Shown here piece by piece: positions 1 to 6,291 of a stretch of DNA of 13,933 bases; positions within the stretch are counted from its first letter, which is position 1, and the number at the start of each line of letters is the position of its first letter. The DNA lies in assembly GCA_039714155.1 (NCBI GenBank), contig JBDLJX010000067.1, forward strand, positions 1 through 13,933, given 5' to 3'. The stretch is from SZUA-186 sp039714155 (GTDB lineage: Bacteria; Pseudomonadota; Gammaproteobacteria; UBA9214). The translations under genes were made by a program, and so were the position numbers. The notes under the pieces are model-generated. The model was not told where the DNA came from. It saw only the letters and a program-made list of their open reading frames with translations, and ran no database searches.

Positions 1-488
1 TTCAGCCGCAACCGGTTGCGCACCTTCAGCGCATACAGGTGACGCTCGGCATCCACCAGGTGTTGCCCCCAGTGCATGCGATAGGTTGTCTGCCAGGCCT
101 GCGCGGCACGCTGCGGCCAGGCATCATCCAGCAGTTTCAGCCCGTGCTGCAGGTCAAAATAAATGTCAGTGAGATCATCCGCCAGGCTGCCTGACATATG
201 CACCTGCTCCGGGGAGGCATCGAACTCGAGCCAGTAACTGTCCCGCTCACCAAGTTGCTGGCGCAGCCGGCTATACAGGTCGAAACGCTCATCAAGGTCA
301 ATGTCGGTGGACAACGACTCCCCGGCATCATGGGAACTCAGTGATGTTACTGCCGAGTGCAGACGCGGCAACACTCCATACAAATCCTCCAGCCAGGACT
401 CGTGAGTGTTTTTGTGGTTATTAATCAGGCCGCAGAAGGCCTCTGCAGCGACTGCCATTTCAGACAATTTCTCGGAAATTGTTTCCAT
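1..488 (-). CDS. DUF5063-family protein (partial, C-terminus cut by window edge)
   Basis: The visible part is 162 codons, open from an ATG at 488 to the window edge; an in-frame TGA four codons upstream makes this the first possible ATG. The protein is acidic and helical, with no signal peptide or membrane segment. The block LPRLHSAV near residues 41-48, a YW..FD segment near 85-90, GSLADDLTDIYFDL near 98-111 and HWGQHLVDAERHLY near 137-150 match what I remember of DUF5063, a soluble family of about 170 residues with no known activity, so only a short end is missing. No strong Shine-Dalgarno precedes the start. It lies 83 bases downstream of the rubredoxin gene on the same strand, so the two are probably co-transcribed; whether they work together is unknown. 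Family assignment is from recalled pattern, not a search. Confidence 0.82.
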   Translation of the reverse strand, partial: METISEKLSEMAVAAEAFCGLINNHKNTHESWLEDLYGVLPRLHSAVTSLSSHDAGESLSTDIDLDERFDLYSRLRQQLGERDSYWLEFDASPEQVHMSGSLADDLTDIYFDLQHGLKLLDDAWPQRAAQAWQTTYRMHWGQHLVDAERHLYALKVRNRLRL

Positions 489-571
489 TGACCAGATTCA
501 GTTCCGCCGGTGCATAATTCCAGTGTAGCCAATTCTGCGGATTCTGCCTGCTGCGAGCAGGAGGCGAACGA

Positions 572-745
572 TCAGATTTCCACCATCTCGAAATCTTCCC
601 TGGCCGCACCACATTCGGGGCATACCCAGTTGGCCGGGATGTCGTCCCAGCGCGTGCCCGGCGCAAAGCCTTCTTCAGGAAGACCGTCGGCCTCGTTATA
701 GACAAAACCACACACAACGCACATGTATTCCTTGTAATCGTTCAT
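572..745 (-). CDS. Rubredoxin
   Basis: This 57-residue protein is a small cytoplasmic one-electron carrier. It has the two family motifs, CVVCG at residues 9-13 and CPECG at 42-46; C9, C12, C42 and C45 would bind a single iron. The conserved aromatic and turn residues (Y16, the GLPEEGFAPGTRWDDIP loop at 21-37, W40) are present, and the length is normal. The start at 745 gives the canonical short N-terminus before the first CxxC; the Shine-Dalgarno is weak (AAGA just upstream). The gene is divergent from thiD, with a candidate promoter at 789-817, and is followed by the DUF5063 gene. Rubredoxins can serve alkane hydroxylases, oxidoreductases or peroxide and oxygen defence; nothing here identifies the partner. 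Confidence 0.97.
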   Translation of the reverse strand: MNDYKEYMCVVCGFVYNEADGLPEEGFAPGTRWDDIPANWVCPECGAAREDFEMVEI

Positions 746-788
746 TCTTTTGTGTCTCGGCTATTATCTTCATACAGACAGGGCGCGC

Positions 789-817
789 ATTGTACCGGTC
801 TGTCAGCTTAAGGTCAG
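789..817 (-). promoter_or_regulatory. Candidate sigma70 promoter for rubredoxin
   Basis: Read on the minus strand, CTGACC (812-817) and TACAAT (789-794) are separated by exactly 17 bases. They match the -35 consensus at 4 of 6 and the -10 consensus at 5 of 6. Transcription would begin near 782, giving a leader of about 37 bases before the rubredoxin ATG. Found by eye; no experimental support. Confidence 0.4.
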
Positions 818-824
818 TTGTTAT

Positions 825-960
825 ACGTGAAACGTGAGACGTGAAAGGTGAAGAACGTAAGACGTGAAACGTGAAAGGTGATGTTACCGGGTAATTCTAC
901 CGTGGATAGCCCGGTTATTTTGATGTTTTTCGTTTCACGCTTCACGTCTCACGCCTTACA
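825..960. repeat. Seven-base degenerate tandem repeat, two opposed tracts
   Basis: Heptamers of the form ACGTGAA run in register from 825 (825, 832, 839, 846, then 862, 869, 876). The reverse-complement form runs from 933 (TTTCACG, CTTCACG, TCTCACG, CCTTACA, ending at 960). The two tracts can pair: 834-845 and 941-952 are exact complements. The 3' tract ends only 12 bases before the thiD start, so it lies in the leader of that gene. A related heptamer tract is at 2651-2706. The period of 7 is not a helical period. No spacers of uniform length are present, so this is not CRISPR. Confidence 0.8.
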
Positions 961-972
961 ATTCAGGCACAG

Positions 973-1767
973 ATGAGAAAAATCCCTATAGTACTGGTAT
1001 TTGCCGGTCACGATCCGTCTGGTGGCGCCGGCATACAGGCCGATATCGAGGCGCTGGCCAGCCAGGGCTGTCACGCGGCATCGGTCATTACCGCCCTGAC
1101 CGTACAGGACACGACCGATGTCGCCGGGTTCCGTGCCCTCGAGGCAACCGATATCGTCACCCAGGCGCGCGCCGTCCTCGAGGACATGCCGGTCGCCCTG
1201 TTCAAGCTGGGTATGCTGGCCAGCGTCGAAAATGTCGAGGTCATTCACACCATTCTCACCGATTACCCGCAGATCCCGGTGGTACTGGACCCGGTGCTGG
1301 CCAGCGGCCGTGGCACCGCGTTAGGTGGTCAGGAACTGGTCGAGGCCATCCGGGTGCTGCTGTTGCCAATGACGACCGTACTGACGCCCAACAGCCTGGA
1401 GGCACGGGCACTGGCACAGGGCGCGGACACCCTCGAGGCCAGTGCCCTCGCACTGCTGGATGAGGGGGTGGATTACCTGCTGGTTACCGGCAGCCACGAA
1501 AACACCCCGCAAGTCGAGAACCGGCTGTACCACGACAATCGCCTGCTGGAGAGCTTTACCTGGGAACGTCTGCCACACAGTTACCACGGTTCCGGCTGCA
1601 CGCTGGCATCCAGCCTGGCCGGTCTGCTGGCCCACGGGCTGGAACCATTTAGCGCCATCCATGAAGCGCAGGAATTCACCTGGAACGCCCTCCGGCATGG
1701 CTACCGGCCCGGTCTTGGGCAATACCTGCCGGACCGTTTCTTCTGGGCAGGAGAAGATGACCGTTGA
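973..1767 (+). CDS. thiD: Hydroxymethylpyrimidine/phosphomethylpyrimidine kinase
   Basis: The 264-residue product phosphorylates hydroxymethylpyrimidine and then its monophosphate with ATP, giving the pyrimidine diphosphate used in thiamine synthesis. The N-terminal AGHDPSGGAGIQADI (11-25) is the substrate-binding signature, TALTVQDT (40-47) follows, and HGSGCTLASSLA starting at residue 205 carries the ribokinase-fold anion hole with a conserved cysteine. The length is normal for a stand-alone ThiD. The ATG at 973 puts the signature at the usual distance from the N-terminus; the Shine-Dalgarno is a weak CAGG (964-967). The 3' end overlaps thiE by 11 bases, so the two are translated together. 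I see no TPP-riboswitch elements in the 227 bases upstream; that space is largely filled by heptamer repeats. Confidence 0.96.
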   Translation: MRKIPIVLVFAGHDPSGGAGIQADIEALASQGCHAASVITALTVQDTTDVAGFRALEATDIVTQARAVLEDMPVALFKLGMLASVENVEVIHTILTDYPQIPVVLDPVLASGRGTALGGQELVEAIRVLLLPMTTVLTPNSLEARALAQGADTLEASALALLDEGVDYLLVTGSHENTPQVENRLYHDNRLLESFTWERLPHSYHGSGCTLASSLAGLLAHGLEPFSAIHEAQEFTWNALRHGYRPGLGQYLPDRFFWAGEDDR

Positions 1768-2398
1768 AATCCGGCGCGGGCTGTATGCCATCACCGACAG
1801 CCGTCTGATCCCGGGTGAACTGTTAACCGATGCCGTCGGGCAGGCCATTCAGGGTGGTGCGCGTGTCATTCAGTATCGCGACAAGACACTGAACGACAAA
1901 GAACGCCGTCAACAGGCGGAAACGCTTGCCAGCCTGTGCCGCGAACACGATGTCCCGCTGATCATCAATGACAACGTTGCCCTGGCTAAAGCGGTTAACG
2001 CCACCGGTGTCCATATCGGCAGGCACGATACCGATATTGCCGCTACCCGCAGCCAGCTGGGGCCGGCCGCGATTATTGGCGTCTCCTGCTATAACCGGAT
2101 AGAACTTGCCGTACAGGCCGCGGCAGCCGGTGCCGACTATGTCGCCTTCGGGCGCTTCTTCCCGTCATCGACCAAACCCGACGCCGTCCAGGCACAAGCC
2201 GCATTGCTGCAAGCCGCCCGGCAGGCCATCGACCTGCCGATCGTCGCCATCGGTGGTATCACAGCCGAAAACGGCGGGGAACTGGTCAGGGCCGGTGCCG
2301 ACCTGCTGGCCGTGATCCACGGTGTGTTTGGCCAGCCGGATGTACGGGCGGCGGCACGACGCTATGCCGCCTTATTTGAACAAGGCGATGGGGTTTGA
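1757..2398 (+). CDS. thiE: Thiamine phosphate synthase
   Basis: The 213-residue TIM-barrel enzyme joins hydroxymethylpyrimidine diphosphate and thiazole phosphate, releasing PPi and giving thiamine phosphate. The family blocks appear in order: QYRDK (39-43), LIINDN (68-73), GVHIGR (84-89), GVSCYN (108-113), ADYVAFGRFFPSSTK (126-140), PIVAIGGI near 170 and the phosphate-binding ADLLAVIHGVF near 190-200. The open frame extends far upstream inside thiD, but the start is the ATG at 1757: AGGAG lies at 1749-1753 and the protein then begins just before the first strand, at normal length. It overlaps the thiD stop, implying coupling. The thiazole-branch genes are not in this window. A stretch of 362 bases rich in repeats follows. 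Confidence 0.97.
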   Translation: MTVEIRRGLYAITDSRLIPGELLTDAVGQAIQGGARVIQYRDKTLNDKERRQQAETLASLCREHDVPLIINDNVALAKAVNATGVHIGRHDTDIAATRSQLGPAAIIGVSCYNRIELAVQAAAAGADYVAFGRFFPSSTKPDAVQAQAALLQAARQAIDLPIVAIGGITAENGGELVRAGADLLAVIHGVFGQPDVRAAARRYAALFEQGDGV

Positions 2399-2403
2399 TT
2401 AAT

Positions 2404-2641
2404 AAATAGCCACGAAATCCACGGAAGAACACGGAAAAATAAAAAATTGCCCCTGCAAGCAAGAATGTAGCCCGGATGGAGCGCAGCGGAATCCGGGAAA
2501 GTTTTTTTACACCGATCACCCCGGATTCCGGCCCCTGCCTACATCCAATCGGGGCAGGCTCTCTTAGGGCCTGCATCCGGGCTACATTCTATTTTTTTGT
2601 CCTTATTTTTCCGTGTTCTTCCGTGGATTCCGTGGCTATTT
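2404..2641. repeat. Composite intergenic element with about 39-bp inverted ends (10-base repeat family)
   Basis: The gap between thiE and hemL (2399-2760) has no credible gene. Its outer arms, 2404-2442 and 2603-2641, are inverted copies of each other with a single mismatch that I can see. Each arm is itself a ten-base degenerate tandem array with unit CCACGGAANA (for example CACGGAAGAA then CACGGAAAAA). Between the arms sits a second, nested inverted repeat. Similar decamer tracts recur at 6260-6279 and 8238-8348. As RNA the region could fold into one long hairpin after thiE and act as a terminator or mRNA stabiliser; that role is inferred. Confidence 0.8.
2462..2590. repeat. Nested REP-like inverted repeat (GTAGCCCGGATG family)
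   Basis: The 17 bases at 2462-2478 are repeated exactly in inverse at 2574-2590; the shared core is GTAGCCCGGATG. Just inside, CGGAATCCGGG (2488-2498) faces CCGGATTCCG (2521-2530), and CCTGCC/GGCAGG form a further short stem. The sequence GTAGCCCGGATGGAGCGCAG is a palindromic intergenic element that I recall from many proteobacterial genomes. It sits wholly inside the decamer-repeat arms, so one element seems to have landed inside another. No transposase is present. Confidence 0.7.
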
Positions 2642-2650
2642 GGGTTTACT

Positions 2651-2706
2651 TGCCGTTTGCCGTTTGCAGTTCACGTTTCACCTTTTACTTTTCACTTCTC
2701 ACGCCA
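2651..2706. repeat. Eight-unit heptamer tract upstream of hemL
   Basis: Eight consecutive seven-base units keep perfect register: TGCCGTT, TGCCGTT, TGCAGTT, CACGTTT, CACCTTT, TACTTTT, CACTTCT, CACGCCA. The consensus is close to YRCNYTT, the reverse complement of the ACGTGAA unit at 825-882. Bases change while the period is kept, which points to an old tandem array that has diverged. It ends 54 bases before hemL and so lies in or next to its promoter or leader. Confidence 0.75.
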
Positions 2707-2760
2707 TGATGAGACAATGCGCCTCTACTGAACCGCGCACCAACCACAAGGACCTGCACC

Positions 2761-4041
2761 ATGACCCGCTCGCACGATGACTTTGAAGCTGCCTGCCGGC
2801 ACATCCCCGGCGGGGTGAATTCACCGGTACGGGCCTTCCGCGGCGTTGGCGGCGAACCGGTATTCTTTGCCAGCGGTGACGGCCCGCACCTGGTGGATGT
2901 CGATGGCAAACGCTATATCGACTATGTCGCTTCCTGGGGACCGATGATTGCCGGGCATGCGCATCCTGATGTCATCCGCGCCGTGCAGGAGGCCGCCGCA
3001 CAGGGTCTGGGCTATGGCGCCCCCACGGAAATCGAGACGCGCATGGCGGACAAGCTGTGCCAGATGGTGCCATCGATGCAACTGGTACGCATGGTCAACT
3101 CGGGCACCGAGGCCACCATGAGCGCCATCCGGCTGGCCCGCGGTTTTACCGGCCGCGATCGTATCGTCAAGTTCGAGGGCTGCTATCACGGCCATTCCGA
3201 TGCCTTGCTGGTGAAAGCAGGTTCCGGCACCCTGACGCTCGGCGTGCCGACCTCACCCGGCGTACCGGCCAGCACGGCCGAGCTCACCATGACGCTGACC
3301 TATAACGATCTCGACTCTGTCACTGCAGCCTTCGAACAGGTCGGCAGCGAGATTGCCACCATTATCGTCGAACCGGTCGCCGGCAACATGAACTGTATCC
3401 CGCCGGTGCCGGGTTTCCTTGCAGGCCTGCGCGCACTCTGCAGCGAGCACGGCAGTGTGCTGATCTTTGATGAAGTCATGACCGGCTTCCGCGTTGCCGC
3501 GGGTGGCGCGCAGGCACACTACGACGTAACACCGGACCTGACCACGCTTGGCAAGGTCATCGGCGGTGGTCTGCCGGTCGGCGCCTTCGGTGGCCGGCGC
3601 GATATCATGGAACACATTGCACCACTCGGCCCTGTCTACCAGGCCGGCACCCTGTCCGGTAACCCGATTGCCCTGGCCGCCGGCCTGGCAACCCTGGAGC
3701 TGGCCTCGGCTGACGGTTTCCATGCCGGACTGGATGCCGCGGCGAAACGACTGGTCACCGGCCTGCAACAGCGCGCCGATGCCGCCGGCATCGCCTTTAG
3801 CACCAACCAGGTTGGTGGCATGTTCGGTTACTTCTTCACGGACGTGGCACCGGTGACCCGTTTCGAACAGGTCACACAATGCGACCTTGAACGCTTCCAG
3901 CGCTTCTATCACGCCATGCTCGATGCCGGCGTGTACCTGGCGCCATCGGCCTACGAGGCCGGCTTCGTATCATCAACCCATACGGACGCAGTCATAGACG
4001 CCACCCTGGCCGCCGCCGAACAGGTATTCGCATCGCTTTGA
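2761..4041 (+). CDS. hemL: Glutamate-1-semialdehyde 2,1-aminomutase
   Basis: The 426-residue PLP enzyme converts glutamate-1-semialdehyde to 5-aminolevulinate, the second step of the C5 route to haem, sirohaem and cobalamin. The N-terminal IPGGVNSPVRAF, the NSGTEATMSAIRLAR segment, the IVKFEGCYHGHSD block and IFDEVMTGFR (the PLP-ring aspartate) are intact. The Schiff-base lysine in TTLGKVIGGGLPVGAFGGR is K265, the same number as in the E. coli enzyme. Length is normal. The ATG at 2761 is supported by AAGGA at 2748-2752, eight bases upstream. The gene follows thiE after a 362-base repeat-filled gap, so it probably has its own promoter; none could be assigned with confidence. A 97-bp inverted-repeat element begins nine bases after the stop. 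Confidence 0.98.
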   Translation: MTRSHDDFEAACRHIPGGVNSPVRAFRGVGGEPVFFASGDGPHLVDVDGKRYIDYVASWGPMIAGHAHPDVIRAVQEAAAQGLGYGAPTEIETRMADKLCQMVPSMQLVRMVNSGTEATMSAIRLARGFTGRDRIVKFEGCYHGHSDALLVKAGSGTLTLGVPTSPGVPASTAELTMTLTYNDLDSVTAAFEQVGSEIATIIVEPVAGNMNCIPPVPGFLAGLRALCSEHGSVLIFDEVMTGFRVAAGGAQAHYDVTPDLTTLGKVIGGGLPVGAFGGRRDIMEHIAPLGPVYQAGTLSGNPIALAAGLATLELASADGFHAGLDAAAKRLVTGLQQRADAAGIAFSTNQVGGMFGYFFTDVAPVTRFEQVTQCDLERFQRFYHAMLDAGVYLAPSAYEAGFVSSTHTDAVIDATLAAAEQVFASL

Positions 4042-4049
4042 CTAAATAT

Positions 4050-4146
4050 GGGGTCAGAGCACATTTTTTCCTTATATTCTTTCAGGAACCCGATTTGCGA
4101 ATCAGTCACAGAAAAGGAATATAAGGAAAAAATGTGCTCTGACCCC
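4050..4146. repeat. 97-bp MITE-like element with perfect 30-bp inverted ends
   Basis: The 30 bases at 4050-4079 are repeated without mismatch, in inverse, at 4117-4146; the loop is 37 bases. The outer ends read GGGGTCAGAGCAC, a motif I associate with intergenic elements often found beside REP-associated (Y1-type) transposases; that link is from memory. No transposase lies in the window. The element starts nine bases after the hemL stop and ends ten bases before the ATG of the next gene. There is no T-run at the right end, so it does not look like a classical terminator, although the hairpin would be very strong. It occupies the place where the next gene's ribosome binding site should be. Confidence 0.88.
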
Positions 4147-4164
4147 GTTGTTAGTGATGGATAA
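4132..4164 (+). other. Possible 10-codon leader ORF inside the inverted repeat
   Basis: An ATG at 4132 is preceded by AAGGA (4123-4127), the only good Shine-Dalgarno near the start of the DedA fusion gene. It encodes MCSDPVVSDG and stops at TAA 4162-4164. The stop overlaps the ATG of the downstream gene (4157) by eight bases in the string ATGGATAA. Ribosomes could therefore load on the repeat-borne site and restart on the long gene. This is inference from layout. Confidence 0.35.
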
Positions 4165-6178
4165 CCTGCTGCAGAACAGCCTGGAATGGGTCGCGCTGCA
4201 CCCGTACCTGACGGGGCTGTTTATCTTTGTCATTGCCCTGCTGGAATCACTGATCGTTATCGGTCTGCTGATTCCCGGAGCCTTCCTGCTGTTCAGCGCA
4301 GGCGCCCTCGTTGCCACCGGCAACCTGCCGCTCATGTCGACCATGCTGTGGACCATCGCCGGCGCCATCGTCGGTGACACCGTCAGTTTCCTGATTGGCC
4401 GGCACTATCACCAGCATCTGCGGGTGATGTGGCCGTTGCGGCGCTACCCGGCGCTGGTCAACCGCGGTATCGATTTCTTCTACCGTCACGGTGGCAAGAG
4501 CATCTTCATGGCGCGCTTCGTTGGCCCGGTACGCCCCATCGTGCCGGCCATTGCCGGCATGATGGAAATGCCGACGGCGCGCTTTCTTGGCGTTGATATT
4601 GTTGCCGCGATACTCTGGGCACCGGCCTACATCCTGCCGGGTATGGTGTTCGGCGCCTCGCTGGGACTGGCGGCAGAAGTGGCCGGACGCCTCGTGGTCC
4701 TGCTGGTCGTGATCGCCGGCGCCACCTGGCTGTGCGTGGAACTGATCCGTGGCATTACCCGGGTGCTGCAGCCACCGGCCTCTACCCTGCTGGATCGGCT
4801 ACTGGCATGGAGCCGCACACACCCGCGCATCAAGCCACTGGCCGGTTCGCTGCTGGACCCCGACCACCCGGAGGCCCGCGGTCTCGCCACCCTGTCCGTA
4901 CTGCTGTTCGTGACGCTCTGGGTCCTGCTGCTGATTTCCCGCCAGGAGCTGCATGGCCGCTTCCTGGCAAATATCGATATCTACATATTCCACTCCCTGC
5001 AAGGCCTGCGGATACCCTGGTCCGACCAGCTGATGGTCTTCATCACCCTGTTCGGTGAACAGCTATTGCTGGCCACGGTCCTGATCGGCGGCAGCGTGTG
5101 GCTGCTGCGTATTGGCCGTGCCAGGGCCGCGCTGCACTGGCTGGCCGCCTATGCCGGCGCCGGCATTTTAACCTGGACACTGAAACTATCCGCGCAGGTC
5201 GCACGGCCGGTTGACTGGCACAGCGGGTTTTCCTACCCGAGCGCCCATACCAGCATAAGTCTGGCGGTGTACGGCTTCCTGGCGCTGCTGGTTGCCCGGG
5301 AACTGCCCTACCGGCAACGCTGGCTGCCCTACTCGGTCGCCGCTGTCGTTGTCAGCGCCATTGCCTTCTCACGGCTTTATCTTGGTGTGCACTGGTTCTC
5401 CGACATCCTCGGCGCCGCCACGCTCGGCCTGTTCTGGGTCGCCCTCATCGGCATCGCCTATGATCACCACCCGGCGCCGCGACTGCATGCCCGCGGACTG
5501 GTCATGATCGTCAGCCTGATACTGGTGATCGCGACTGCATTACAAATGCATTTCCGCTACGACCGTGACCTTGCCCATTACGTTACGCGTCCAGACCTGA
5601 TTACCGTTACACAGGACGCCTGGCAACAGGACGTCTGGCAGATGGCGCCAACCTACCGGATTGATCTGGAAGGCTCGGCCAAGCAACCGATGAATATCCA
5701 GTGGGCCGGTGAACTCGACCGCCTGCGTGCGCAACTGGCTGCCAGTGGCTGGCGACCGCCACCGGAAGTCGGTGCAGCAAGCCTGCTGAGCCTGCTGACC
5801 TCCGAGCCGTCGATTGAACAATTGCCAATCCTGCCGCAGGTGCATGACGGCCTGCACCCGGACCTGGTCATGGTGACGGGACCAACGGACACCGGAAGCC
5901 TTGCGGTCCTGCGGCTGTGGCCAATACGCATACGGATCGGCAATGATGACACGCCGGTGTGGATCGGCAATGTCTCCTGGCTGTTTGCAGAAGCAACACC
6001 GTTACTGTTAACCATGTTGAAAACCGGTACGGATTTCGATGCACCACTGGGGCAATTGCGCCGGTCACTGGGACCCGGGCTTGAAGTCGTTGCACAACAG
6101 CGCATGGTTAAAGATCTGCCTGAAAAAGTGATATGGGACGGGACCGTACTGCTTGTCAGCGAGCCTGCTGATGAATAA
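4157..6178 (+). CDS. DedA/PAP2 phosphatase/LssY-C fusion membrane protein
   Basis: From the ATG at 4157 this is 673 residues in three parts. Residues about 10-200 are a DedA (VTT/SNARE-associated) domain with E30, LIPGAF (38-43), GDTVSFLIGRH (73-83) and RFVGPVRPIVPAIAG (120-134). Residues about 240-440 are a multi-pass PAP2 phosphatase with all three motifs: K343 to R350-P351, PSAH (361-364) and SRLYLGVHWFSD (405-416, with R406, H412 and D416), so it should be active. After a last helix near 448-465, residues 466-673 are soluble and resemble the LssY C-terminal domain (MNIQWAGELDRLRAQL, LPQVHDG). DedA proteins move or flip lipid carriers, and PAP2 enzymes remove phosphate from lipid pyrophosphates such as undecaprenyl-PP; joint lipid-carrier recycling is the likely role, substrate unknown. 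TTG 4148 and GTG 4154 are alternative starts; none has its own Shine-Dalgarno. Confidence 0.93.
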   Translation: MDNLLQNSLEWVALHPYLTGLFIFVIALLESLIVIGLLIPGAFLLFSAGALVATGNLPLMSTMLWTIAGAIVGDTVSFLIGRHYHQHLRVMWPLRRYPALVNRGIDFFYRHGGKSIFMARFVGPVRPIVPAIAGMMEMPTARFLGVDIVAAILWAPAYILPGMVFGASLGLAAEVAGRLVVLLVVIAGATWLCVELIRGITRVLQPPASTLLDRLLAWSRTHPRIKPLAGSLLDPDHPEARGLATLSVLLFVTLWVLLLISRQELHGRFLANIDIYIFHSLQGLRIPWSDQLMVFITLFGEQLLLATVLIGGSVWLLRIGRARAALHWLAAYAGAGILTWTLKLSAQVARPVDWHSGFSYPSAHTSISLAVYGFLALLVARELPYRQRWLPYSVAAVVVSAIAFSRLYLGVHWFSDILGAATLGLFWVALIGIAYDHHPAPRLHARGLVMIVSLILVIATALQMHFRYDRDLAHYVTRPDLITVTQDAWQQDVWQMAPTYRIDLEGSAKQPMNIQWAGELDRLRAQLAASGWRPPPEVGAASLLSLLTSEPSIEQLPILPQVHDGLHPDLVMVTGPTDTGSLAVLRLWPIRIRIGNDDTPVWIGNVSWLFAEATPLLLTMLKTGTDFDAPLGQLRRSLGPGLEVVAQQRMVKDLPEKVIWDGTVLLVSEPADE

Positions 6179-6183
6179 TCACA

Positions 6184-6251
6184 ATCGCGGCTGAAGCCGC
6201 TCCTACCCTGGACCTGATACCCTCACCCGTAGGAGCGAATTTATTCGCGAT
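6184..6251. repeat. REP-like hairpin pair (GTAGGAGCG family)
   Basis: Two 23-base units, 6184-6206 and 6229-6251, face each other. Both share ATCGCG at one end and CGCTCCTAC at the other (6229-6251 read in inverse). Each unit is also its own hairpin: GCGGCTGAAGCCGC in the first, GCGAATTTATTCGC in the second. The stem bases differ but remain paired, so the structure rather than the exact sequence is kept. The pair sits between convergent genes (DedA fusion ending at 6178, mpl ending at 6292) and may serve as a two-way terminator. A closely related pair is at 11544-11617. Confidence 0.8.
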
Positions 6252-6259
6252 GACCGTTT

Positions 6260-6279
6260 TTCCGTATGCTTCCGTGGCC
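6260..6279. repeat. Two decamer-family units
   Basis: TTCCGTATGC followed by TTCCGTGGCC keeps the ten-base register of the arrays at 2404-2641 and 8238-8348. It lies between the REP pair and the 3' end of mpl. Confidence 0.55.
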
Positions 6280-6291
6280 ATTTCTTACCGC

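Noticed and set aside
825..960. Possible CRISPR-like array
   Set aside because: Units are 7 bases, contiguous and degenerate; there are no spacers and no cas genes.
1442..1756. Upstream extension of the thiE frame
   Set aside because: It lies inside thiD in another frame; the Shine-Dalgarno and family length place the start at 1757.
2476..2709. 77-codon plus-strand frame in the thiE-hemL gap, and a 96-codon minus frame at 2286-2576
   Set aside because: Both run through repeat arms, have low-complexity translations and no Shine-Dalgarno.
4050..4146. Reading the perfect inverted repeat as a plain rho-independent terminator of hemL
   Set aside because: The arms are 30 bp with a 37-base loop and no T-run follows on the plus strand; the GGGGTCAGAGCAC ends suit a dispersed element better.
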